The notes beneath the pieces are model-generated. The model made no database searches. It was not told the DNA's origin and was given only the letters and a program-made list of their open reading frames with translations. Source: Utricularia gibba (lineage: Eukaryota > Streptophyta > Magnoliopsida > Lamiales > Lentibulariaceae). Taken from it: a stretch of DNA of 64,000 nucleotides. Position 1 is the first letter of the stretch. Each line of letters begins with the position of its first letter. Position numbers and translations under genes: made by a program. The stretch lies in contig NEEC01000008.1 of the NCBI GenBank assembly GCA_002189035.1, positions 1,860,001 to 1,924,000 of the forward strand, in the 5' to 3' direction. Shown here one piece after another: positions 39,601-50,473 of the stretch.

Positions 39601-41002
39601 TTTCAATCCAGCAGCAAAAGTTCCAGCCAAGCCATGAACCCTTTGTGCAATAGTTTTTAACCCATCTGGTCCATGATAAACGGCATACATCGCAGCCATA
39701 TTAGCAAGCAAAGCCTGCATATGAGGCGAAAATGGTGCCTTCTGTCACAATCTTATTTGGAAAAGATTTACAATCCATTTGGAACAAAGGAACACTGCGA
39801 ACCTGAGCCGTGCAAATGTTACTTGTTGCCTTGTCACGACGAATATGCTGCTCTCTTGTTTGCATGGCCATACGGAGAGCAGGTTTACCTGATGAATCGA
39901 CACTGACACCGATAATCCTTCCTGGCATCATCCTTTTGTACTCTTGGGATGTAGCTAAAAAAGCTGCATGAGGTCCTCCATATCCCATCGGTACCCCAAA
40001 TCTCTGTGCTGATCCAACCACAATATCGGCACCAAATTCTCCCGGTGGCTTCAACACAGTCAAGGCTAACAGATCAGAAGCCATGACAACCTTCACCCCA
40101 TTAGCATGAGCTTTTTCTATGAACTCCTTGTAATCCAATACCTCGCCCTCAGTACCCGGGTACTGAACAAGCACGCCACAAACATCTCCTGACTTGTAAT
40201 CAATATCCTTAACATCTGAGACAACAACTTTGAGATCAAATCCGTCAGCTCGAGTCACACAAACATCAACTGTCTGAGGATGGCAATTGCTGGCAATGAT
40301 AAAGGTCTTCTTCTTCCCCTTTTGAATATTGTTACACATGGCCATAGCCTCAGCTGCAGCCGTCCCCTCGTCGAGTAAAGATGCATTTGACATAGGCAAA
40401 CCAGTGAGGTCTGTGATCATGGTCTGGAAGTTCAACAAAGACTCAAGCCTCCCTTGTGAGATCTCGGCCTGATAAGGCGTATACTGGGTGTACCAGGCAG
40501 GGTTCTCCATTATATTCCTCAATATAACAGGGGGCACAAAGGTGTTGTAATACCCCATCCCAATATATGATTTGAACACCTTGTTTTTTGATGCTAAATC
40601 CTGCATATGAGCAACCATCTGCGACTCTGTTAACCCTCCATCGAATACGGGCAACTTCATCTTATTAGCCCGAATGGATTTCGGCACAGTGGCATCAATG
40701 AGAGCATCAACGGTCTCGAACCCAATAAACTCTACCATCTTAGATTGCTCCTCCGGCGTCGCTGAGTTGTGCCGGCGAGGAAAAGTATCACTGGGTTTCA
40801 GAGATTCGATTGAAATGGAACGAGATCCCACGAACTGAGCCAAGGTCCTAACTTTGAAACCATGAACATCGGAAACTCTCGTGCCACTTGGAGGTAATGA
40901 AGAAACAAACCTCGTTGGTCTACACAACGGCTGCTGCTGCTTAGAAGCTGAAACCAGTCGCCTAACAATGGCCCCGTTAGCCAATTTTCTTGCCCGGTCC
41001 AT
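36690..41002 (-). CDS. GLDP: Glycine dehydrogenase (decarboxylating), mitochondrial P-protein
   Basis: PLP-dependent P-protein of the glycine cleavage system; it decarboxylates glycine in the mitochondrial matrix during photorespiration and passes the aminomethyl group to H-protein. Fifteen exons in coding order: 39803-41002, 39469-39714, 39313-39390, 39138-39238, 38866-39061, 38658-38783, 38399-38584, 38219-38332, 37996-38148, 37657-37845, 37491-37568, 37282-37407, 37100-37198, 36905-37022, 36690-36790; 1036 residues, normal length. The N-terminus is Arg- and Ser-rich, as in a mitochondrial presequence. Seen are [17 protein letters not shown], the glycine-rich [23 protein letters not shown], and [17 protein letters not shown] with the PLP lysine. 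ATG 41002 (MDRARKLAN) matches the family start better than the in-frame ATG at 41083. All introns are GT-AG. Confidence 0.98.
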
Positions 41003-41820
41003 TTTGGGAAGGAGCAAGATACAATTTTTTTCACCACCCCAGAGAAAATGGACACTCTTGGTGTGAGAAAATGGCTCCTTCACATAGGCAGAGGATGGAT
41101 GGTGGATCTAGATATATAGTAATCCATTTAAAAATGAGAAATAGAAGTCTGCTAGATATTCATCCGAAATGCACACATCCAGATCCGGTGGCCGATGCTG
41201 ACGCGGAATCTGTAACCATAATAAAAGCTCAGCTATGCATGCATAAATATGTGGTTGCTGCGAAAATATGGCAATGCGAGATTGAATGAATGAATTGGAA
41301 CGAATGGGAAAGGATTGAGATTCAATGGCTCACATTTTTATGCAGAAACGACAATGGAAAAAACACCGGCCCCATGAAAATTTGTAGGGGTGATGAGTGT
41401 CCTGCTTGGCATCTCCTCCTCCAAGTTTGGCTTATCTTCTTCTTCATTCTCCTCGCGATACGCCTGACAACTGGGAAGAAGCAAATCTTCTTGATTGATT
41501 CACATGCCACGGATAACCAAAGGTTTCCGTTTTCGCATCATACAAACCACTCAATTTCATCCCAGACTTGCAAAATATCTACTTGCCTGTAAGAATACTT
41601 GATACCCACTCGTCTTACAGATGGCAGTGGGAAGCTTGGTCCTTAAAACCACCTGCCCTAATTCAGTTTAGGGAACCCATTGATAGTCATCATCATGCAA
41701 CATGCATGAGGGTGATACAAATGCAGGTTGTTGTGTTGTGAATTCTACCTGAACAAAGCTGTGCATAGCACAGGGTTTGGACATAGGATGACTCCGTCCG
41801 GGTAGGAGCCGGAAGATTCC
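41003..41820. promoter_or_regulatory. GLDP 5' region and flank of the DIM1-like copy
   Basis: The left part is the promoter and leader of GLDP, which reads leftward. From about 41290 several short open frames occur on both strands without recognisable protein. No gene is supported. Confidence 0.5.
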
Positions 41821-42395
41821 TCAGTAGCGGTATTTGGTGGAGTAGACTTTGGGAGCGATGACGAGGCCACGTTCCTTCCTTGCGCCACGATACAACGTTT
41901 CAACGATGTGGATGAACTCCTGCTTATCCTTCAGTGCCCAGTTGATCTTGTTGTTGTCCCCGGATCGATCATTATGTGTTTGTTCCTGAAGACCGTCGAA
42001 GGATTGTACAGTTCGTACATCTTGTTGAAATCCGGCACTTCTGTGATGTCAACAAGATATATCATTGCGAAGTTCTCGATCGTACCCGCCACCGAGGCCA
42101 GCACCTCAAATCAATACAGTGTGATCAGACCGCCCGAACCCTACTTCGATGCCAAATATTAAACGGACCTCAAACGCATCCCCAATTCCGAAAAGACAAT
42201 GGTAGCTACTTCAACTACAAACGCGAAGGTTACGAAGAACCAATTGGGTAAAATGAAGTCGTTTAACTCGAAATTACCTGCATACAAGTTTCATCCCAAT
42301 CATGTCCGAAGCGAATGATAACTAGGCGCTCCTCCTCCGCGAGGATCCCCTGATCGACGGCCAGCCGGAGTGAAGATGCGGCAGCAGTATGACAT
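41821..42395 (-). pseudogene. YLS8: Broken copy of spliceosomal DIM1/YLS8 (U5 snRNP 15-kDa, thioredoxin-like)
   Basis: DIM1 is a small thioredoxin-fold protein of the U4/U6.U5 tri-snRNP, normally 142 residues. Here the first exon (42278-42395) encodes ATG, LLPHLHSGW, EEERLVIIRFGHDWDETCMQ and a GT donor, but only if one base is added near 42387 and another near 42361. The second part keeps YLVDITEVPDFNKMYELY and, in another frame, the full end INWALKDKQEF to STKYRY. Between them are an in-frame loss equal to three residues (MFF) near 41991, a second loss near 41960 with a shift, and a decayed acceptor where MDE should follow the intron. The retained intron argues against a processed copy. Some shifts could be assembly errors; the larger losses suggest a real pseudogene. 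Confidence 0.72.
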
Positions 42396-43067
42396 GGTTT
42401 CGTGAAGTTGCTTGCAAAACACGTTGGGCCTTATTCTTTTCCATGTTCTTACTTTGGGCCTGGGTCGAAAGAGACATCACACTTCTGGGAAAAAGACAAC
42501 TCAACGCACATGAGACAGAAATTGCGGGCAGTCGCGGGCAGCGGAGATGGCTCCACTGCTATCGCCAATGGGAAACTTATCCGGAAGAAGAGAATGAACT
42601 TGAAAAGACGGCGGATTCGATAAGTTGACGACTCATGATTAAATTTCTTTGGGTATCTGTATAGAACTCTGCAGATTTGGCGCATGCTGTGAGTTTTTTC
42701 ATGGTTTTATGCGATGATTGTAGAGCCAATCCGAAAGAATCTTCAGTGAACATCAACAGCCCCTTTCGTACTTGATTTTTCATGGTTGCGATTATTTTTT
42801 TCTCTATGTAGTTTCGTGCATTTTGGGGGTTCATCTGGGATTTGAATTGTGAAATCCGAGAATCTATGGCCATTGTCTGAGATTGCAAGAGACAAGGGTT
42901 GTGTATGTCGAGGTTAAACCCTTTCTTCTTTGCTCTAGGGTTGCGATGCGGGAAAATGTTGGTGTAAACTATCCACATTCCTAATCATTGGGTTGTTCAA
43001 TCTTTCTTCTTGGAGAGAAATTGGAAAAGGAACTTTTGACTGTGCTTTGTGTGATCTGGGTGCAGAA
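42396..43067. promoter_or_regulatory. Upstream region and leader of the PMI1-family gene
   Basis: Lies between the divergent DIM1-like copy and the next gene. TGCAG at 43061-43065, just before the ATG, looks like the acceptor of a 5' UTR intron. Short overlapping open frames here show no family features. Confidence 0.55.
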
Positions 43068-46000
43068 ATGGATAGTATGTCTTCAGAACTGGAATCAGCC
43101 GAATGCAGTGACGAAGACTCTAGGCACAGTTTTCTCTTGCGGGATATTGGTGAAATTGGAGAAGCCCTTCATTTGCGTAGGACCAACCAAAAGACAAGGA
43201 AATCAATCCAATATCATCGTGAAAGTACGACTCTGGGATTAAAAACTATGCCTAAGGAGAGGAAGTCATCATTATGGAATTGGAAACCTTTGAAGACGTT
43301 GGTTCACTTTGGTCATCATCATCTTAACTGCCATTTCTTTTTGCATGTTCATGGCATCGAAGGTTTGCCCCCAGATTTCAACAACTTAAACATGTGTGTG
43401 ACTTGGAAAAGGAAATCTGAAATTTTGAGAACGCGCTCTGTGAGGGTGCGCGCTGGAGTTGCAGAGTTCGAAGAGACACTCACACATCAAAGTAGTATAA
43501 GCTACAGCTCTACAGGTTCCCATCAATCAGTCAGATACGAGCAAAAGATCTTTTTGGTGCGCCCCCTAGTTATTGAGGCCCCATCGCTTGACATCGGTAT
43601 TCAATGGATTGATCTAAGCAGGCTACTTCCCCTTACACTGGGGGAGTTAGATAAGGATGATAGGAGATCAGGAAAATGGACAACCAGCTTTAATCTTAAT
43701 GGCAAGGCGAAATCTGCTGTTCTAAATGTCAGTTTAGGATTTTCTCTTGCTGCTGTTAATTCATCTGGTAGCCATTTTGTGAAAAAATCTGCCAGTATGA
43801 TTAAAGGTGGATCCAATGCTTTTGCTGAACAGACCACCCGCAGGCCACTAAATCTTGATAGTGTTTCTACATTTTCACCTACAGCATCACCATATCCATA
43901 CCAGTCTTCAAATATAAAGCTTCTTGATGGGGCAACTCGAAATAGACATTCTGAGCTTTCAAGCTCACTTTCTCTGCTATATCAGAAACTCGAGGAGGGG
44001 AGGGTGCATGATCATAGAGATGATGGCCAATGTTTTGAGGATACTAAGGATCTTAATCCAGTGTCGCTCTTATCAGATGACCCTTTCGTTCAAGTGCTCA
44101 AGGATTTGGAGTTTGATGTCATCGGGCAAGGTATTGAAATTGTGAAAGGTCAATTAGAAACAGAAAAAACTTCCAGTATAGATCTTGGGGTTTCTTCATT
44201 TGAAGCCATCGATGATGCTGAAGTTTTGAAGGAAGAAAAGAGATTGTGTAATAAGAACCTGGAATTAGACACTGTGCTTGTTCCAGATGCTCATGATCGG
44301 AATCCTTCTGAAGGTGTTGAACATGAACAAAGTAGCACATTTATTCCCTTTGAGGACCTTGATTCAGCTTTATATGATGCATTGGTGCAGTTCGATATGA
44401 GGAAGTATGATGAGCCAAAAACTGAGGATTCCATGCGCAGTTGCAGAGCAGAGAGACTAATAAGGTCAGGCAGCTTGAATGATATTGCAGAATCAATTGA
44501 AAACGATTTTCTTGCCATGTTGAACATTGGGTCTAGTCCAGATAATTTGGATTCTGATTTGAGTTGTCACCAGCCAGGAGATGTGGTTGGGCAGCTTGAA
44601 GAGCACCCTAGATCATATGGAAGGTCTACTAAGAAAGCCGATTCTTCCGGTGGAAGTAAGAAAGTCAAATTTGTAGATGATATTGATTTGACACTTTCTC
44701 CTGCGCCAGTGGAGAAGAAATCTGGTGATGAAAGTCCATCTCTAAGGAGCAGGCGCAATGCCGAGGTCCTTGAGAACTTGGAAGCAGAAGCTTTAATGCA
44801 TGAGTGGGGCTTGAAAGAAGAGGCCTTTCAGTATTGTCCGCGCATAAGTTCTGGAGGATTTGGCAGTCCAGTATCTATTCCGGCTGAAGTGCCCATTAAC
44901 TTGCCCCCTATTGAAGAGGGCCTGGGTCCTATAATTAGGACAAAGGATGGAGGCTTCTTGAGGTCGTTGAGTCCATTTCTTTTCCGAAATGTCAACAATG
45001 GTGCCAGGCTACTCGTACAAATCTCCGCTCCTGTATTGCTACCATCTAAAATGGGATGTCATAACATTTTAGAATTGCTGCAGAGGTGGGCATCTGGTGG
45101 AGTTCAAAGGATGTGCATGCAGATGGATGAGTTGATGCCTTTGGAAGATGTCACAGGAAAGACATTGCTGCAAGTGCTCGATCAAGCTGAATCGGCATAT
45201 GGTGCTTTTACTCGGTATGCTGTTTCTATAATATGTTGGCTCTGTTGTTTGGCAGGTTGTATAACAATGTTACATTAGATTTGGTGCATTAGATAATAAA
45301 AGACGCAGAAATTGATGAGGGGTAGTTTAATTTGGCATGAGAGCTAGGTTATTGTCTCCACATTCTAAATTTTTTCATACCTGCGCTTCACCTGGATATA
45401 ACTCTCTTTCATCTTCCTGATAAAATGTCACAGCAGCAATATGTACGATGCTGAAGACCCTCATGCTGATCATATAAACCTGGACCCCGAGTCATTTGAG
45501 GATCTAGTTCCAGTGTGCATGACGCACATTGAAGGGCTTTTAATCGAAGGACTTAAGATTCAGTCCGGCATGGCGAACCAAGAGCCACCACCGCAGATAA
45601 CCCTACCTTCTGAAGAGGTGTCAGGCTTTCCGGGTCTGGATGATGATGAATTCATAAAATGCTCGTTGCACATGAAGCAGTGGATAACACTGGATTCTGG
45701 GACGAGACCAGAACGTCTCCAAAGTAACTTCATAATGGCTCTCAAAGTGCAGCTCAGAGACCCTCTACGTGACTACGAAAAGGTTGGCTACCCCATGCTT
45801 GCTCTGATTCAGGCTGAAAAGGTTAAGGCTTCCGCAGTGCATCCCTCGGATCTTCTCTTCAATTTATCTGATGCCCATGTCGCTGGACTGAATCTGCTGC
45901 AAGGGAAGAAAGAGCTCTGGGGCAGCAGCAGACAGCACCAAACTGGCTCCCGTTGGTTGCTTTCTAGTGGCATGGTTAGGGCTACCAAGAAAAACACGCA

Positions 46001-46187
46001 TCTTCACCACAGTCTCTCAGTTAGCAGCAACTCTTCCTCGGGAATTCTCACAAAGAGCAAGGCTGCTGCAGGTAATGCTTTGTGGAGCATCTGTAGTCCA
46101 AATGAAGGCGAAGAACCAACTGAATGGAATGAACGAATTGAGCTGAGCGTCCATACCAGAAATCCTGATATAATATTTCCCTGTTGA
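43068..46187 (+). CDS. PLASTID MOVEMENT IMPAIRED1-family protein (NT-C2 domain)
   Basis: Two exons, 43068-45214 and 45437-46187, give 965 residues. Residues about 75-227 form an NT-C2 (EEIG1/EHBP1 N-terminal C2-like) domain: KTLVHFGHHHLNCHFFLHVH, GLPPDFNNLNMCVTWKRK, then EETLTHQ and RPLVIEAPSLDIGIQWIDL. The middle is acidic and low in structure. The C-terminal half has the family block ALMHEWGLKEEAFQYCPR, then PLEDVTGKTLLQVLDQAE. The end is RNPDIIF-like, as in the family. Arabidopsis PMI1 and its relatives PMIR1 and PMIR2 act in chloroplast and nuclear movement through actin and in endomembrane positioning. Whether this is PMI1 or a PMIR cannot be settled by eye. The longer in-frame start at 42993 is rejected because TGCAG precedes 43068. 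Confidence 0.88.
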
Positions 46188-47235
46188 TTGTGCAGCAGCG
46201 AGCCACGTGTGAGGGGTGTTGTTGGCTCGACAAATTTAGAAAAAAAAAGTTAAGTTTTTTTAATATTATATATATCTTATTCGAATTATACATTATTTTT
46301 TTTAAAAAAAAATCAATGGTCAAAACCCTAGTCGGGGGTTTTACCAATCCGGCTCGCCTCCACATATTTTGGCAGACAAAATTGTTTGCACAAAAAATGC
46401 TTTCTTTTTACAGGGATTTTTCATGCTTTTTAATTATTTTTAATTTTGCAATTTAACAATATGTTATTGTAATATACATATATTTCGTCTGCAAAAAAAT
46501 GAGATTCTTCAATTCATGACGTGTACAGTCAAACTGACCTTTTAAAAACCATGTAAAAAAGCGACAACTAATGAATAGCATTCTGTAATATAATATTAAC
46601 GAGGTAAATTCAAAATTGAATATCAAGAAAATATTATTAAGAAATTCCACACGTTTTATTTTTTTTATTGACGTATTTATTGTAACATAACATTAGTATT
46701 ATTGTTGTGGTTAACACGTTGATACACATGAAGCACAAAATGTATGTTTTTTTAAAGAGAGAACGTAGAGGAATGATACTCCTTTTTTTTTTCTTCTTTT
46801 AAATTGGCCGGGAAGAAGAAAGGAATCCATTTGTGAGTTTCTTCCTTCTTCTGGTAGGTGGGGCTTCAGTTTATTCCGCTCCTTGTACCTGGCTGCTGGT
46901 GCGTCTCTGCCTTTTTTCTTTTCCATCAACTTGTAGTTCTTGAGGGGTAAAATTTTGTGCACTTCTGTGTGTTTCTTAAGCGGAGGTTTGAAGTCCCCAC
47001 ATTTCGACAGGTCAAGCCCCAATATCTACTGTGCAGTGTCTTCTTGTTTCCCGGTTCTTTTTTTCTTTTTTGTCGTTAAATTAAAGCTTTGCAAATGAAG
47101 TGTTATGATTTTGTTTTCTCATGTTTGGTGTGCGGACTATCACCTTGTGCAGTCGATTGTGCAGCTTCGGGGTCTTGGAGGAAGCTACTAAGTAAAGTAA
47201 TTTGTTTTCCTGTTTCTTTTTATCCATTTCAGCAT
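46188..47235. other. AT-rich intergenic region before the MSL10-like gene
   Basis: Positions 46230-46700 are very AT-rich with T and A runs. From about 46800 the base use is more mixed and is probably the MSL10 promoter and leader; TTTCAG ending at 47232 looks like a 5' UTR acceptor. No gene is seen. Confidence 0.55.
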
Positions 47236-49748
47236 ATGGAGGAAAACTGCAGAGCTAGGAAGAGTCAGGAGGATGTTGTCACAATGGAGCACCAGAGAAG
47301 TCCAGGGATATAATTATCAGCATTTCTAGGGAGGATGATGCTCCCAAAGTTCTAGCCTCATATAAAAAGCATGAATCCCCTCAGAACGTGTCATTTGTTT
47401 CACCGGTTGGAGACGAAAAATTGGGGGCTATAAATTGCGCTTCTCCAGCTACTAGGCCACCCAAAATACCATCATCTGTAAGCCTCACCAGGAGAAAATC
47501 CTTATCAAGATCTACTTTTTCGAAACCGAAGTCTAGATTTGGTGAACAGTCTGTGTTAGTTGATAATCATGTTCGTCAAGAAAATGAAGTGACCGTGGAT
47601 GGTGATTTGCTGGTTACTGCTGAAACACCACAGCCACCATCTGGCGGTGCACAAGATGAGCATGAGGAAATATATAAGAAGGTTAAGAGCAAGAGGAAGT
47701 TGAAGTATAGACAGGTGAAAGTTAAGGCTTTGATAGAGTGGCTGCTGTTTCTATGTATTCTCGGTTGTTTGATAGCAAGCTTTTTTGTTCATAAATTGCG
47801 GGATTTGCGAATATGGGGCTTGTATATGTGGAAGTGGTGTGTGCTTGTTTTGGTGACCTTCAGTGGCCTGTTGGTTACTAGATGGTTGATGACACTTGCT
47901 GTTCTGCTGATCGAGCTGAATTTTCTGCTTAGAAAGAAAGTGCTTTACTTTGTCTACGGGCTGAAGAGGAGTGTTCAGGTCTTTCTCTGGTTAGCTGTGG
48001 TGCTTGTAACTTGGATCCTGTTATTCAATGAAAGTGTGCAGGAGTTCCGAACTGCTTCCCGTATTCTCAACTTCATAACTTGGAGCATTGGTTCATTTCT
48101 TATTGGATCATTTCTATGGCTGTTGAAGACCTTACTGCTGAAGATATTGGCTTCCACATTTCACGTGAACACTTTCTTTGATCGGATTCAAGAAGCAATC
48201 TGTCATCAGTACATACTATTGACACTCTCAGGTCCACCTGTTATGGAATCAGAACAGATGTTTGGAAGAACTAGCAGCAATGCAAATCAGCTCAATGTTC
48301 GGATCACTAAGAAGGGTAAAGAAGGGTCATCCAAGGAAAAAAGAACGGTTGACATAAGTAAACTCCATGAAATGAAGCAGGACAAGGTATCAGCATGGAC
48401 CATGAAGATGCTTGTTGACCTTGTTTCTAATTCTGGGCTTACCACAATTTCAACATCAATTGAAGAAAGCTTTTACAATGGAAGTAATGAACACACAGAT
48501 AAGGAGATAACAAACGAGGAGGAGGCTATTGCTGCTGCATATGACATATTCCGGAATGTTGCTAGACCTGGTTGCACGTGAGTTTCTCATTTGACTGCAA
48601 TGTTGGTAATCTATCAATCTTTTGTTTTAAAACTATGAGTCCCTGTTTGTGCAGGTACCTTGAGCAACTTGATTTTCAAAGGTTTATGATCAAAGAAGAA
48701 GCTGACTTAGTTTTCCCGATGATTGATGTCACTGATAGTGGAAAAATAGACAGAAAATGTTTAACCGAATGGGTGGTATGCTCAATATTTTCTTCTCATT
48801 GTTCATCAGCAGGAGTACAAGCAAAATACATAAGAACACCCTCCTGCCTTGCTTTTTTTTTCTTGTGCAGCTGAAGGTTTACAAGGACCGGAAAACGCTA
48901 GCTCATGCTCTGAATGACACGAAGACAGCAGTGAAGCAGCTGAACAAACTCATCTCTGGAATTTTGGTCGTCCTCACCATAATATTATGGCTTCTCCTTA
49001 CTGGAATAGCAACCACGAGAATCATCCTCTTCCTGTCATCACAGCTTGTCTTGGTTGCATTCATGTTTGGCAACACCTGCAAGACTATATTCGAAGCTAT
49101 CATCTTCGTGTTTGTAATGCATCCATTCGATGTGGGTGATCGTTGCGTTGTGGATGGTGTTCAGGTAAGCCTCCTGCATCACCCTTCTTTCATTCCACCC
49201 GTTCCTCTTTACCCTGGTGCATATTCAACTCCGCAGATGGTCGTGGAAGAGATGAACATCTTGACAACTGTGTTTCTGAGGTTCGACAATGAGAAAATAT
49301 ATTACCCCAACTACGTGCTGGCTTCCAAGCCCATCAGCAACTTCCACCGCAGTCCGGACATGAGCGATTCTCTCGAATTCTCCATTGCCTTCAGCACATC
49401 CATGGAGAAAATCGGCTCCCTGAAAGAGCGAATCAAGAAGTAAAACTTTCTTATCTAGTCGGTGAAGCAAACAATCGACCAACTGTTGGTTGTCTGACAT
49501 GAAATTTCAGGTACCTGGAGACGAATCCACAGCACTGGCATCCCAACCACAACCTGGTCGTCAAGGAAATCGAAGATGTGAACAAGATAAAGATGATCCT
49601 CTACTTCAACCACACCATGAACTTCCAAGACATCGGAGAGAAGAACAGACGCCGCACCGACCTCGTTCTTGAGCTCAAGAAGATCCTCGAAGAGCTGTCC
49701 ATACGATACGATCTTCTTCCCCAGCAGATTCATCTCTCTGATCGTTGA
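47236..49748 (+). CDS. MSL10: Mechanosensitive ion channel MSL10-like, with one apparent frameshift near the start
   Basis: Plasma-membrane MscS-like channel opened by membrane tension. Five exons: 47236-48577, 48655-48775, 48871-49164, 49237-49439, 49511-49748; about 732 residues if one base is restored. The first 24 codons from ATG 47236 are open but shift at the G run 47305-47307; with one more G the frame continues into GDIIISISRED, matching the MSL10 N-terminal GDVVINV-like motif. Then come EEIYKKVK, several hydrophobic segments (LIEWLLFLCILGCLIASFFV, WKWCVLVLVTFSGLLVTRW, VFLWLAVVLVTWILLF), the soluble FMIKEEADLVFPM region, the pore-lining part ending VFVMHPFDVGDRCVVDGV, and MVVEEMNILTTVFLRFDNEK. 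All introns are GT-AG. Without the correction, translation could begin only downst­ream at 47388. Confidence 0.9.
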
Positions 49749-50473
49749 GAAACAAAATGCCTGCAATTCCCACATTAGTATCATTATTATCATTCCCAAA
49801 TATTTAATAGTTTCCAAGAAATAATCTAATATTAAATATAATGATCGTATAAATTTTGTATGAATATGATAAAAAATCATGTTTAAAATGAACTAATTTG
49901 AATATTAATGATCTTATGAAAGGTAGTGTAAAAATTAATAAAATGTAAAATTTTAAATATTTAATATTCGAAACAAATAATATTATATATGATGTGAATA
50001 TAAATCGTTAGATACATAAGACCACCCTCCCATTGATTCATGCTGTGAAATGTGAAGAATTAATTTTTTATTTTATATAAAAAAATTATAAATGAATTTT
50101 ATAAAAGGTATTGGAATGAATCTCAGGCGGTCAATGTTTATTCAACGTCGGAGGACTTTATGTAGAATCAAGTGGGCCATAGTAGAGACGTCAGGAAAAG
50201 GAGGCGTCAGAATATATAATGACAGCTTGGCTTTTTTTTTTACTTGTATTGAAAATAATTTCGTTAAAAGTAATTAATGAGGTTAACCTCATGAAATTTA
50301 CGACGAAATAAAAACTGATAGATATTCCGGGAGCAATCGATTTTGAAGTTTTCACTGTGGTATTACTGGATTTGGTTGGCAGCGGAAACCGGACGCCGGG
50401 GGTTTTAGACAAATTGGATCCTGCTCAGTGGCACTGGCTGGCTGATTCAGGCATACTGGCGGCGAAGACGGGG
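49749..50473. other. Intergenic: MSL10 3' flank and CESA promoter
   Basis: Positions 49790-50110 are AT-rich and probably hold the MSL10 3' UTR and spacer. From about 50330 the sequence is richer in G and likely forms the CESA leader; an upstream in-frame ATG at 50357 exists but the family start fits 50474. Confidence 0.55.

Noticed and set aside
40991-41083. Upstream ATG for GLDP at 41083
   Set aside because: The family begins at MERARR-like sequence, matched by MDRARK at 41002; the extra residues are not presequence-like.
42993-43067. Longer N-terminus for the PMI1-family protein
   Set aside because: The extra 25 codons resemble no family member and a TGCAG acceptor sits just before ATG 43068.
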